DNA of 64,000 bases from assembly GCF_014268805.2 (NCBI RefSeq), contig NZ_JABWRF020000001.1, positions 1,250,001 through 1,314,000 of the forward strand, read 5' to 3'. Position 1 is the stretch's first letter. Each line of letters opens with the position of its first letter. This stretch comes from Pseudomonas farsensis. Its GTDB lineage: Bacteria > Pseudomonadota > Gammaproteobacteria > Pseudomonadales > Pseudomonadaceae. A model generated the notes under the pieces. That model had not been told where the DNA came from and did no database searches. It was given only the letters and a program-made list of their open reading frames with translations. A program made the position numbers and the translations under genes. Below are positions 32,728-41,287 of this stretch, piece after piece.

Positions 32728-33251
32728 TGGAACCGATGATCACCGGGTATCAGCGAATTGCAGCAAACCGCTATCGGGAAGCCCTAGGTTTGTACTACGA
32801 GGCGTTCGTTGTCGGCGACCTGTTTGAGCATCGGCCAGGTCGGACCGTCACGGAGTTAGACAATATTTGGCAGTCCCTGATCAACATGAACAACCACCCC
32901 TCCCATGTCGATGCTCACTATGCACAGCATACCGAGTTCGGTCGTCTACTGGTCAACAGTTCGGTGACTTTGGCCATCATCAGTGGGATGACTGTCTCGA
33001 CTTTAAGTGCGCGTGCGATCGCTAACTTGGGTTGGGACGAAATTCGCCTGCCGAACCCGGTGTTTGCAGGTGACACTCTCTATGCCGAGAGCGAAGTGCT
33101 GACAAAGCGACTTTCGGTCTCGCGGCCAGGACAAGGCATCGTTACGGTGCGGGTGACCGGTCGCAACCAAGATGGCTTGTCAGTTATTACCTACAGGCGA
33201 ACTTTCCTGGTGCCGTGCGAAGCAAGTTCGCAGAGTTGCCAGATTGGTTGA
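32727..33251 (+). CDS. MaoC-like dehydratase, mesaconyl-CoA hydratase type
   Basis: A 174-residue hotdog-fold protein. It resembles mesaconyl-CoA hydratase (MC_hydratase) more than classical MaoC. The block TVTELDNIWQSLINMNNHPS, then HVDAHYAQHTEFGRLLVNSS with His60 and Asp62, and VFAGDTLYAESEV are typical. Such enzymes add or remove water on beta-methylmalyl-CoA or mesaconyl-CoA-like esters. ATG 32727 overlaps the citE-like stop by one base (TAATG) and has GGAG seven bases upstream, so I prefer it to the TTG six bases earlier. It is probably functionally paired with the preceding lyase. Confidence 0.85.
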   Translation: MEPMITGYQRIAANRYREALGLYYEAFVVGDLFEHRPGRTVTELDNIWQSLINMNNHPSHVDAHYAQHTEFGRLLVNSSVTLAIISGMTVSTLSARAIANLGWDEIRLPNPVFAGDTLYAESEVLTKRLSVSRPGQGIVTVRVTGRNQDGLSVITYRRTFLVPCEASSQSCQIG

Positions 33252-33257
33252 GTCATA

Positions 33258-34277
33258 ATGGTCGAGGATTCGGGCATGCTTCTACTTAATGCGCAAGATA
33301 TTCGCGACTGCACTGATATCAAGGAGCTCTTGGCTGTGCTGGCAAGGGATTACCGAGCAAGCGCGCGCACGCCGGATAAGGTGCCTCCGCGGCATGTTAT
33401 TGAGCATCCTGCGCACAAGGCTTTCTCCTTGTTCATGCCTGCTGTTCTCACTGATAGAAAGGTGATGGGGGTCAAGGTGTCGTCTTTCTTCCCAGGCAAT
33501 GTCAATCGAGGGCTGCCGGCTATAAACGGCGCGGTTTTGCTACTCGATTCCTGTACCGGGCAGTTGCAAGCTATGCTCGATAGCTGTGCGCTTACGGCAC
33601 TCCGCACTGCTGCCATGAGTGCGCTGGCCACCGACCGTCTCTGCCCAATCGCGCAACCAACACTGGCGATAATCGGGGCAGGGGTGCAGGCCAAGGCCCA
33701 TATAGAGGCTATGGCTGCGATCCGAACATTGCGTAGGGTCAAGGTAGTGGCCAGAGACCTGGATCGCTGCCATGCCTTCGCTGTCTCCATGAGCGAACAG
33801 ATTGGCGTGCCGGTAGAGGCTGTCAAGTCAGTCAAGCAGGCACTGCTTGATGCGGATATCGTCTGCACCACCACTTCCCACGATAAGCCATCCCCCCTGG
33901 TCCACCCTCATCAACTTAAGCGTGGGGTGCACATCAACGCTATCGGGGGCAGCACGCTGCAAGCCTGTGAAGTTGATCCTTGTTTGCTCAGTCAGGCGCT
34001 TATCCATGTTGACGACCCGCAGGCGGCAATGCATGAGTCAGGGGAAATCAGTCAGGCTCTGGCGCGTTCGCTCATCACTTCTGAGCAGGTCGTAGGGCTG
34101 GAGGTGGCGCTGCGAGAGCCTGCACTCCCATGGCAGGCGGCAACCAGCTACTTCCGATGTGTGGGTCATGCCAGTCAGGACATGATTGTTGCTATGCACC
34201 TGTACACCACTGCGTTGGAGCGGCAGTTGGGGCAGCGCTGCGACTACTTCCTCAGTTCCATGAAGAACCTTACCTAA
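33258..34277 (+). CDS. ornithine cyclodeaminase / mu-crystallin family protein
   Basis: A 339-residue protein of the OCD/mu-crystallin family, a group of NAD(P)-dependent cyclodeaminases, imine reductases and amino-acid dehydrogenases (including SbnB-type enzymes). A lysine and arginine that bind the substrate carboxylate are seen in VMGVKVSSFFPGN (Lys73) and ALTALRTAAMSAL (Arg116). The Rossmann motif is IIGAGVQAKAHIEA (139-152), and later INAIGGS and VDDPQAA are family-typical. It follows the MaoC gene by six bases. The reaction cannot be fixed from sequence; reduction or cyclisation of an amino-acid-derived imine is plausible. Confidence 0.9.
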   Translation: MVEDSGMLLLNAQDIRDCTDIKELLAVLARDYRASARTPDKVPPRHVIEHPAHKAFSLFMPAVLTDRKVMGVKVSSFFPGNVNRGLPAINGAVLLLDSCTGQLQAMLDSCALTALRTAAMSALATDRLCPIAQPTLAIIGAGVQAKAHIEAMAAIRTLRRVKVVARDLDRCHAFAVSMSEQIGVPVEAVKSVKQALLDADIVCTTTSHDKPSPLVHPHQLKRGVHINAIGGSTLQACEVDPCLLSQALIHVDDPQAAMHESGEISQALARSLITSEQVVGLEVALREPALPWQAATSYFRCVGHASQDMIVAMHLYTTALERQLGQRCDYFLSSMKNLT

Positions 34278-34290
34278 GCGCACGGCAAAT

Positions 34291-35307
34291 ATGATTCCAA
34301 TGGAAAAGGATAGGCACGTGAGAATTCTAATGATCGATTCATTACAGGTGAACTACCTCGAGCACAACGAGTTCGATGGTCTGCACGATGATGGCTGCGA
34401 GATCAAGGTGACCTGTACCCCAACGCCCGGGCAACTGGCATGGGCAGATGGCATCGTTGCATTCCATTCCGTAAGGGTTGATAACGCGCTGTTGGCTCAG
34501 GCGTCGCGATGTCGGGCGCTGGTGAAGGCAACCACGGGGGTGGATGATGTGGATATGGCTGCCTTAAGGGCTAAGGGGATCCGCTTTGCCAACGTCGGCC
34601 AGGTGGGGGTTGAGGAGGTGGCCGAACACAGCTTGGCGCTTGTGCTGCTAGCTCAGCGCAGGCTGCTTGAATACTTTCGACATACCCAGATGGGGGGGTG
34701 GTGCTGGCGTGAGTGCAATACACAGGCGCCAGGTGAGTTGCTCAAGTCATGCCATGAGACTGTGCTCGGCGTGTTGGGTTATGGCGCCATCGGCCAGGCA
34801 GTGGCCCGGCGTGCTGCTGTGTTTGGCTACCAAGTGAAATTCCATGATCCAGCGTTTGCGAACTGTCCTAATGGGGTGGCGCAGGCTTGTTCGTTTGAGG
34901 CCGTGCTGGCGCAAGCCGACATTCTGACGTTGCACCTACCGCTGACGCCGACGACTTACCATCTGTTCAATGAGTGCAATCTGGCCAGGCTCAAACCTGG
35001 CGCGGTACTGGTTAACACATCCCGAGGTGGGCTGATTGACACCGATAGTTTGTTGTCAGCACTGGATAGTGGGCAATTGAGGCAGGCCCTGCTTGATGTC
35101 GTCGAGCACGAGCCGGCGATCCCGTCAGCGCTGCGTGCACATGCGCGCGTGGCGCTGACGCCTCATGCGGCGTTTTGCAGCCAGCGGTCATTGTCGACCC
35201 TAAAGGCAAGGGCACTCAAAACTCTGCTGACGATGCTCGAGAAAGCACCGTCAGTGACCGACCAAGAGTGGTGGCCCCAAAATCAGGAGGGCGAAGCACA
35301 TGTCTGA
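34291..35307 (+). CDS. D-2-hydroxyacid dehydrogenase family (CtBP/phosphoglycerate dehydrogenase-like)
   Basis: A 338-residue NAD-dependent D-isomer 2-hydroxyacid dehydrogenase. The Rossmann motif is VLGYGAIGQAVARR (161-174). The catalytic triad is Arg245 in NTSRGGLID, Glu274 in VEHEPA and His292 in LTPHAAF. The acid region around ATTGVDDVD (80-88) is typical. It would interconvert a 2-keto acid and a D-2-hydroxy acid. The start is uncertain: ATG 34291 has no good ribosome site, whereas a GTG at 34318 is preceded by AGGATAGG and would begin VRILMIDS. It overlaps the aldolase gene by eight bases. Confidence 0.9.
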   Translation: MIPMEKDRHVRILMIDSLQVNYLEHNEFDGLHDDGCEIKVTCTPTPGQLAWADGIVAFHSVRVDNALLAQASRCRALVKATTGVDDVDMAALRAKGIRFANVGQVGVEEVAEHSLALVLLAQRRLLEYFRHTQMGGWCWRECNTQAPGELLKSCHETVLGVLGYGAIGQAVARRAAVFGYQVKFHDPAFANCPNGVAQACSFEAVLAQADILTLHLPLTPTTYHLFNECNLARLKPGAVLVNTSRGGLIDTDSLLSALDSGQLRQALLDVVEHEPAIPSALRAHARVALTPHAAFCSQRSLSTLKARALKTLLTMLEKAPSVTDQEWWPQNQEGEAHV

Positions 35308-36043
35308 ACCGATCAACGAGCGTAATCCTGAGGGGAATAGCGAGTTACCCGTCTGGTTCGAACGGAAAATCGCTCAAGACATACTGCTGTACGGGCAACG
35401 GTTGGCTGCTCGGCAACTGCTTATGAATACCCTTGGAAATATCGCGGTGCGGCGCCCATGCCCGCATCGTCGGCGCGATGTCATTTACACCAAGCACCTT
35501 GGTCTGTCACTGGAGGAGTGTGGGTTGGAGCATATTGTGGTGCTCGACTTGCTTACAGATGAGTTGATACACGGTGTGACAAGGCCAAGCGTGGGACACC
35601 GGATGCACCGAGAGATTTTCAGTTGTCGCCCAGACATAAATGCTACCGTGCACCTACACCCAAATGAAGTTCTGGCGTTCTTCTCGGTCATGCGATGGCG
35701 GGCAATGAAGTATGTCTCCAATGACACGGCCCTGGTGCTGGGCAAACCCCCTCGCATACTTGACGAGGGTGTGAATATCGAACTGGACATACATGCCATT
35801 TCTCAATGCGTGACTGAGACTAACTGCATCGTCATGCCAGGCCATGGCATCACCACCTTTGGGCGTAATCTCTCTGAAGCGTTTCATCGCGCCTTAGCCT
35901 TCACGGCGGAGGTCGGGCGTCTAATTGTTAGCCAGCAGTTGGCTGTCGCGAGTGGTTGCTCCGTGGTCTTTGCAAGTGAGGAGGAGGTTCGGCTCATGTA
36001 TCGAAAGGGAGAGGAAATTATTTATGGAGGAGGTAACTTGTGA
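35300..36043 (+). CDS. class II aldolase/adducin-like protein
   Basis: A 247-residue protein of the class II aldolase/adducin fold (FucA/AraD superfamily). The metal-binding histidines are seen at His118 and His120 in NATVHLHP and at His185 in MPGHGITTFGRNLSEA. The usual acidic residue in the P-S-x-E-x3-H motif is missing: the sequence reads PSVGHRMH (96-103), with Gly99 in place of Glu. So it may be a decarboxylase, dehydratase or isomerase rather than an aldolase. GGAGG precedes ATG 35300. Its end overlaps the aminotransferase start. Confidence 0.8.
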   Translation: MSEPINERNPEGNSELPVWFERKIAQDILLYGQRLAARQLLMNTLGNIAVRRPCPHRRRDVIYTKHLGLSLEECGLEHIVVLDLLTDELIHGVTRPSVGHRMHREIFSCRPDINATVHLHPNEVLAFFSVMRWRAMKYVSNDTALVLGKPPRILDEGVNIELDIHAISQCVTETNCIVMPGHGITTFGRNLSEAFHRALAFTAEVGRLIVSQQLAVASGCSVVFASEEEVRLMYRKGEEIIYGGGNL

Positions 36044-37098
36044 AGCTGCATTCGCACACCCTGGCTGCAGGGCACTGGAAAGCACCGGAGCGGGACTTCT
36101 CTTCTATTTTGCTCGATCTCAACGAGAATCAGTTTCTCGAGTCCTTCCTTGAGAAGTTTCTATCCGAAGCTTTGGCTCCTAGGGATCTATATACCTACCC
36201 TAACTACCGACAACTGCTCGACGCGCTCAGTGACTACTGTCAGGTCCCTCGCCAGAACCTTCTGTTGACCAATGGGGCCGATCAGGCTATCGATCTGGTG
36301 GTCCGTCTGGTGTTCGAGCCAGGCGCGCAGGTGGTTGTTCCATCCCCCGTTTTTTCGTTCTATTACCAGATGTTAGACGTCAATGGCGTGGAGGCGGTCA
36401 TTGTGCCATACGAGCGGCGCGGGAAATTATTTCATCTTCCTTGCGATGTAGTGCTCGAAGCTTTGTCAGGTCGAGATGGGTTGATTTTGTGTAATCCGAA
36501 TAATCCGTTGGGTGTGCAGATTGACCCTGATGATCTACAGCGCTTGATAGCTCGCTGCGTTGAACTGAATAAACCAGTGATTGTTGATGAGTGCTATTAT
36601 GAGTACCTCCGCCATTCTTGCCTTGGTATCTTCAGCGGCCTTGAGCAGTTGTTCGTTATCCGCTCGTTTTCCAAATATTTCGGATTGGCAGGTCTGCGTG
36701 TCGGCTATGTGGTGGCCAGCACGCATGCTGTCAGTCAGTTGCTCAAATTGCGTGGCCCTTGGGATATCAACCACGCGGCAGTCAAGGCAGCTCAGCATTG
36801 TCTAGCCAATCAGCCAGAACTCGCAGCGGCGCATGATCGCCAAGATATAGTGCGTACGCGGATTGTTGAGTGCTGCCAAGGCTTTGGAATCGGCGTTATC
36901 GATACCCTTGCCAACTTCTTGCTGCTCGATGACGGCCCCGATCAGCGTTTGGCCAAAGCATTGCACAAGGCGGGGATACGTTTCAGCGATTGCTCACAAT
37001 ATCCCCATGCTGGTTCATTGCTGACCAATGTGCTGCGAGTGGCAATTCCAAAGGGAGACGATCTGCAATCGTTCATCCAGGCTTTGAAAGAAGCATGA
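36040..37098 (+). CDS. HisC-like class I/II aminotransferase
   Basis: A 352-residue fold-type I aminotransferase resembling histidinol-phosphate aminotransferase and CobD-like enzymes. PLP contacts are LLLTNGADQAIDL (75-87), Asn155 in NPNNPLG, Asp183 and Tyr186 in VDECYYEY, the Schiff-base Lys212 in SFSKYFGLAGLRVGY, and the carboxylate Arg toward the end in NVLRVAIP. It is unlikely to be the housekeeping HisC because it is embedded in this cluster. The start is GTG 36040, overlapping the aldolase stop (GTGA), with GGAGGAGG upstream. The substrate is unknown; amination of a keto intermediate is the simplest role. Confidence 0.87.
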   Translation: MKLHSHTLAAGHWKAPERDFSSILLDLNENQFLESFLEKFLSEALAPRDLYTYPNYRQLLDALSDYCQVPRQNLLLTNGADQAIDLVVRLVFEPGAQVVVPSPVFSFYYQMLDVNGVEAVIVPYERRGKLFHLPCDVVLEALSGRDGLILCNPNNPLGVQIDPDDLQRLIARCVELNKPVIVDECYYEYLRHSCLGIFSGLEQLFVIRSFSKYFGLAGLRVGYVVASTHAVSQLLKLRGPWDINHAAVKAAQHCLANQPELAAAHDRQDIVRTRIVECCQGFGIGVIDTLANFLLLDDGPDQRLAKALHKAGIRFSDCSQYPHAGSLLTNVLRVAIPKGDDLQSFIQALKEA

Positions 37099-37171
37099 AA
37101 CTAGCGTTAGGGGCAGGGATGCCCTGCACCAACAGTCACCGGCGTTAGCCTAGAAGTCGCAGGATGCAGAT

Positions 37172-37906
37172 ATGCCCATACAACAACAATATTCTTTGAT
37201 CAGAAAACTCTATACCTCCCAACCGCGCGAGATGTTGCTCGACCTAAGTACGTTGCAACGCATTGGGATATCGAGCCAGAGGGCCGCCAGCTATGCCAGG
37301 AATGGTTGGCTGAATCGTGTGGCTCGAGGTATTTATGCCTTTCCAGATAATGAGCTGAGCCTTGCGGTGGGCTGCTGCTATCTGGAGCGTCAGATAACCT
37401 GCCTACATTTAGGCGGTGGCAGTGCGCTTCGCGAAGTATATGGGAGTGATACTTCACTAGTATTGTGGGGCGATGACCGGGCCTCATTGCCTCGTTGGTT
37501 TGTCGAGCGTTATTCGGTGCGTTATGTATATGCGGGATTATTTGATTGGCGCGGCGATATAAAACTGCGCACTACGACACTTGAACGGCGGGACGGTGTG
37601 CTCAGGTCAATGCCTGAGCGTGCGTTGCTGGAGATGCTATATGAAGTCGGTAGCAATCGTGATTTATTGAAGGCTAGGGAGTATTTCTATGTCGTTGGCG
37701 AGGTCTGTCCTTTGGCCACTGGCCAACTACTCCAGTGTTGCACCAGCGTGAAGGCTGTGCGCTTATACCTGCGCTTGGCTCGTCAGGCGCAATTACTGGA
37801 TGTCGATAAGTTACTGGGGCTCTGGAACATTCGAGTTGGAAGTGAGCGTCGCTGGATTTCAAGGCTGAAGGATGGCACGACATTGTGCCTCGGCCCTCAT
37901 GGATAG
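37172..37906 (+). CDS. AbiEi-type winged-helix protein, orphan (possible pathway regulator)
   Basis: A 244-residue protein. Its N-terminal region (about 20-60, ending YARNGWLNRVARGIYAFP) matches the winged-helix N-terminal domain of AbiEi_3/type IV antitoxins. The rest resembles the C-terminal antitoxin domain (TTLERRDGVLRSMPERALLE). AbiEi proteins repress their own operon and pair with the AbiEii nucleotidyltransferase toxin. No such toxin gene follows: the next gene is an MFS transporter, overlapping by 35 bases. I infer a DNA-binding regulator of this cluster rather than a toxin-antitoxin system. A 73-base gap precedes it, the widest within the cluster. Confidence 0.75.
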   Translation: MPIQQQYSLIRKLYTSQPREMLLDLSTLQRIGISSQRAASYARNGWLNRVARGIYAFPDNELSLAVGCCYLERQITCLHLGGGSALREVYGSDTSLVLWGDDRASLPRWFVERYSVRYVYAGLFDWRGDIKLRTTTLERRDGVLRSMPERALLEMLYEVGSNRDLLKAREYFYVVGEVCPLATGQLLQCCTSVKAVRLYLRLARQAQLLDVDKLLGLWNIRVGSERRWISRLKDGTTLCLGPHG

Positions 37907-39086
37907 TGTCGTAGGCCATAGCATTAAGCGAATGACTCCGATGATGCATAAGGTGGCACTGCTAAAGTCGCTATTTGTCCTGACCAACGGAGTCGGTTCG
38001 TTTGCGGCGTTATTCATGAGTCGGCACTTCGCTTTGGCAGATGCTGAATTGGCGACAATGGTGTCGCTGATGATCATCAGCTATCTGGCCGGAAACCTGC
38101 TTGGTGGCCAACTGCCGGGGCGTATGGGTAGCCGAATTCTTTTGTTGGGCTGCTCGTCAACGGCGCTACTCGCGCTGTTGGGTAGCTTACTGCCGATTTT
38201 ACCCATCGCTATGGGGATGATTTTGCTTTTTATGTTCAATGCGGGTGCTATCACACCGCTTTTCAGTGTGATGACGGCCCAGGCGGCACCGTCCGGCGAT
38301 CAGGTGGGGGCCTTTGCATATCTCCATCTCGCCAGTAATGCGGGTGGTGTCTTACTGTTTGTCGTAGGAGGCGTCCTGCTTAGTTTGCAGAGCCAGTATC
38401 TCTTGTGGTTTACCGCAGTGATTAGCCTGGTTTGCCTGGTGACGAGCGCTGTCTTGACCCTGCCGATGGTTGAGAGTCATCTCGATACTCATAAGGATGC
38501 GCAGTTTGAGTCAAAGAGTGTGCCCATACCTGCGGTGGTGATCTTGGCGGGTGTGATGTTCTTCGTATTGTCCTTGCTCGATGGCCAGCGCGAATACCAG
38601 TTTCCGCTCTGGTTAGGAGCATTGGGGGTAGGTGATGCGGCTCATTTGTTTGGAGTAGCAGGTATTGTCAATGGGTTACTAGTCATCGTACTAACTCGAC
38701 CGTTGATCGCCTTGAGTCGCCGTTGCTCTGCCATGGCCAACATGGCGCTAGCTGCGATCTGCTACGGCATTGGTTTCGGCGCCTATGCTTTGCTCGAGAC
38801 TTGGCCAGCAATATTGCTGATGGTGGTGGTCTGGACCCTGGGCGAAATCATCGGCATCACGTACATGGCGACCTTGATTGCCCAGCGAGCGCCGCGGTTG
38901 CAACAAGGTTTTTTGTTTTCATTGATACCTGTGATTCAAGCTGCTGCACGAGTGCTATGCGTGACCCTAGCTGTGCCGATGCTGGATGGCCTTGGCTTCA
39001 ATGTTACTTGGGCAAGTTTTGGTTGCGCTGGTGTGATTTTTGGCGTGGCCTGTCTATTTCTTCAGCGTGCAAGACTTGATCAATGA
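37872..39086 (+). CDS. MFS transporter, probable exporter of the cluster product
   Basis: A protein of up to 404 residues with about 12 hydrophobic segments in the MFS pattern. Examples are SLFVLTNGVGSFAALFM (TM1), GGQLPGRMGSRILLLG (the loop 2-3 motif A region) and WTLGEIIGITYMATLIA. The first 20 residues are polar and the true start may lie downstream (ATG 37899 or 37932). ATG 37872 has AAGG six bases upstream and overlaps the preceding gene by 35 bases. The usual signature fits drug or metabolite efflux, and export of the pathway product is the natural inference. Confidence 0.85.
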   Translation: MARHCASALMDSVVGHSIKRMTPMMHKVALLKSLFVLTNGVGSFAALFMSRHFALADAELATMVSLMIISYLAGNLLGGQLPGRMGSRILLLGCSSTALLALLGSLLPILPIAMGMILLFMFNAGAITPLFSVMTAQAAPSGDQVGAFAYLHLASNAGGVLLFVVGGVLLSLQSQYLLWFTAVISLVCLVTSAVLTLPMVESHLDTHKDAQFESKSVPIPAVVILAGVMFFVLSLLDGQREYQFPLWLGALGVGDAAHLFGVAGIVNGLLVIVLTRPLIALSRRCSAMANMALAAICYGIGFGAYALLETWPAILLMVVVWTLGEIIGITYMATLIAQRAPRLQQGFLFSLIPVIQAAARVLCVTLAVPMLDGLGFNVTWASFGCAGVIFGVACLFLQRARLDQ

Positions 39087-39103
39087 CAGAGAGGCTTGAA
39101 GGT

Positions 39104-39844
39104 ATGAGCAAGGTGGTTGTTATTACTGGTGGCAACTCCGGTATCGGAGAGGCGTGTGCTTGGAAATTTGCCAGAGAGCAATGCACAGTTATTGTGTGCG
39201 GACGAGATCATGTTAGGAACGTCCGTGTATGTGAGAGTATCAACAGGGGAGCGGGGTGTGCGCATCCATACTCGGTTGATTTGCGTAGCCCCATCGAGTT
39301 GGCCGATCTCTTCAAGCAACTGGCTCTCGATCATCCACCTATAAATTGTCTCGTAAATAGCATTGGTATTGATGGTCGATCGTTTACAATGACCGAGGAT
39401 TATCCCGATGCTGATTTCGAAGATGTCATGTCCACCAATGTAAGTGCGCCATGGCGATGCATGAAGGCTGTGTTGCCTGCAATGCGTGAAGCGGGGTATG
39501 GCAGTATTGTCAATGTCGCCTCGCTGGCAGGCCTGAATGCCAGTGTGACGGGTGGTTCTGTATACACCGCCAGCAAGCACGCCCTAGTTGGAATTACCAA
39601 GGCCGTTGCAAAGGAATATGCCCCTTATGGTGTGCGGGTCAGTGCCGTTTGCCCGGGGTTTGTGTCAACGCCATTGGCAAGGCATGTGTTGGGAAGCCAG
39701 TTTGATGACGTGTGCGCATCGCAGCCCATGGGACGAGTCTGTGAAGCTTATGAAGTTGCTGAGCTTGTGTACTGGCTTAGCTCCGACGCAGCTTCTTACG
39801 TAACTGGTGTGGCGGTACCAATCGATGGTGGATTCCGTGCTTAG
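39104..39844 (+). CDS. SDR family NAD(P)-dependent oxidoreductase
   Basis: A 246-residue classical short-chain dehydrogenase. The cofactor motif TGGNSGIG is at 8-15. The catalytic Ser140 lies in VNVASLAG, and Tyr154 with Lys158 in YTASK. The structural motif that is normally NNAG reads NSIG (85-88), a mild deviation. The C-terminus SYVTGVAVPIDGG is typical of the FabG/3-ketoacyl reductase group. I chose ATG 39104, preceded by GAGAGG nine bases upstream. An ATG at 39083 overlapping the MFS stop (ATGA) would add seven residues. It is the last gene of the cluster and probably reduces a keto intermediate. Confidence 0.9.
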   Translation: MSKVVVITGGNSGIGEACAWKFAREQCTVIVCGRDHVRNVRVCESINRGAGCAHPYSVDLRSPIELADLFKQLALDHPPINCLVNSIGIDGRSFTMTEDYPDADFEDVMSTNVSAPWRCMKAVLPAMREAGYGSIVNVASLAGLNASVTGGSVYTASKHALVGITKAVAKEYAPYGVRVSAVCPGFVSTPLARHVLGSQFDDVCASQPMGRVCEAYEVAELVYWLSSDAASYVTGVAVPIDGGFRA

Positions 39845-39909
39845 GATTTGCTTGGAGTTTTGATGGGCGTCTGTAATGCCTTATTTCATCTGGGTAGTGT
39901 TGCATGAAA

Positions 39910-39942
39910 GAGGCCCGGGGCTTTTACAAGCTCCGGGCCTTC
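39910..39942. terminator. bidirectional terminator between the cluster and aceA
   Basis: A 13-bp stem with a single mismatch, AGGCCCGGGGCTT (39911-39923) with AAGCTCCGGGCCT (39928-39940), around a TTAC loop. It lies 20 bases past the aceA stop and 67 past the SDR stop, so it can end both converging transcripts, though T-runs are short. Confidence 0.65.
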
Positions 39943-39961
39943 GTCTAACCGCAACCCACCA

Positions 39962-41287
39962 TCAGTGGAACTGCTCTTCCTCGGTAGAGCCGGTCAGCGC
40001 CGTCACCGACGATGCGCCACCTTGAATCACGGTGGTCATGTCATCGAAGTAGCCCGTGCCTACTTCCTGCTGGTGCGCAACGAAGGTGTAACCCTTGCTC
40101 GCGTCGGCGAACTCCTGCTCTTGCAGCTTCACGTAGGCGGTCATGTCGTTGCGGGCGTAGTCGTGCGCCAGGTTGAACATGCCGTGCCACATGTTGTGGA
40201 TGCCGGCCAGGGTGATGAACTGGTGCTTGTAGCCCATCGCCGACAGCTCGCGCTGGAATTTGGCAATGGTGGCGTCGTCCAGGTTCTTCTTCCAGTTGAA
40301 GGACGGCGAGCAGTTGTACGACAGCAGTTGGTCCGGGTATTCCTTCTTGATCGCCTCGGCGAAGCGGCGTGCTTCATCAAGGTCGGGCTTGGCGGTTTCG
40401 CACCAGATCAGGTCGGCATACGGGGCGTAGGCCAGGCCGCGGGAGATTGCCTGGTCGAGGCCTGCGCGTACCTTGTAGAAGCCCTCACGGGTGCGCTCGC
40501 CATTGACGAATGGCTGGTCGTACGGGTCGCAGTCGCTTGTCAGCAGGTCGGCGGCGTTGGCATCGGTACGGGCCAGGATGATGGTTGGCACCCCGGCAAC
40601 GTCCGCAGCCAGTCGCGCGGCGATCAGCTTCTGTACAGCTTCCTGGGTGGGTACCAGCACCTTGCCACCCATGTGGCCGCATTTCTTGACAGAGGCCAGC
40701 TGGTCTTCGAAGTGCACGCCGGCAGCACCTGCCTCGATCATGTTCTTCATCAGTTCGTAGGCGTTGAGCACGCCGCCGAAACCGGCTTCGGCGTCAGCCA
40801 CGATGGGCGCGAAGTAGTCGATGTAGCCTTCGTCGCCCGGGTTCTTGCCGGCTTTCCACTGGATCTGGTCGGCGCGGCGGAACGAGTTGTTGATGCGCTT
40901 GACCACGGTCGGTACGGAGTCGACCGGATACAGCGACTGGTCGGGGTACATGGACTCGGCCGAGTTGTTGTCGGCGGCCACCTGCCAGCCCGACAGATAA
41001 ATAGCCTGGATACCGGCCTTGACCTGCTGCACGGCTTGGCCGCCGGTCAGGGCGCCCATGCAGTTGACGAAGTCTTTGTCAGGGCGGAAAGACGGGTGGG
41101 CACCCTGGGTGACCAGCTTCCACAGTTTCTCTGCGCCATGGCGCGCCAGGGTGTGCTCTGGCTGCATCGAGCCACGCAGACGAACGACATCGGCGGCGGT
41201 GTAGGTACGAGTCACGCCTTTCCAGCGCGGGTTTTCGGCCCAGTCTTTCTCGAGGGCTGCAATTTGCTGTTCGCGTGTCAGTGCCAT
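39962..41287 (-). CDS. aceA: isocitrate lyase
   Basis: A 441-residue glyoxylate-shunt enzyme that cleaves isocitrate to glyoxylate and succinate. The active-site cysteine motif [12 protein letters not shown] is intact, as are GWQVAADNN near the N-terminal third and the closing [12 protein letters not shown] 41287 gives [16 protein letters not shown] with GAGG upstream. A very long in-frame extension to 41647 is not credible. A decayed copy of its last 460 bases lies at 29757-30220 in direct orientation. Confidence 0.97.
   Translation of the reverse strand: MALTREQQIAALEKDWAENPRWKGVTRTYTAADVVRLRGSMQPEHTLARHGAEKLWKLVTQGAHPSFRPDKDFVNCMGALTGGQAVQQVKAGIQAIYLSGWQVAADNNSAESMYPDQSLYPVDSVPTVVKRINNSFRRADQIQWKAGKNPGDEGYIDYFAPIVADAEAGFGGVLNAYELMKNMIEAGAAGVHFEDQLASVKKCGHMGGKVLVPTQEAVQKLIAARLAADVAGVPTIILARTDANAADLLTSDCDPYDQPFVNGERTREGFYKVRAGLDQAISRGLAYAPYADLIWCETAKPDLDEARRFAEAIKKEYPDQLLSYNCSPSFNWKKNLDDATIAKFQRELSAMGYKHQFITLAGIHNMWHGMFNLAHDYARNDMTAYVKLQEQEFADASKGYTFVAHQQEVGTGYFDDMTTVIQGGASSVTALTGSTEEEQFH

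Larger units (their letters stand above)
29757..39961. other. accessory gene island between the two aceA copies
   Basis: From the aceA fragment to the stop of intact aceA, the DNA is visibly richer in A+T than both flanks and uses codons (AAT, TTG, GAT, CGT and others) that are rarer in the neighbouring core genes. It holds one ten-gene plus-strand cluster, whereas the nuo operon and aceA on either side run on the minus strand. No integrase, transposase or tRNA attachment site is seen. Entry by homologous recombination through aceA is the simplest reading, but this is inference. Confidence 0.65.

Noticed and set aside
37172..39086. A complete AbiE type IV toxin-antitoxin system
   Set aside because: The gene after the AbiEi-like one is an MFS transporter with multiple membrane helices, not an AbiEii nucleotidyltransferase.
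29757..39961. Prophage or integrative element with its own integrase
   Set aside because: No integrase, transposase, phage structural gene or tRNA attachment site was found in or beside the island.
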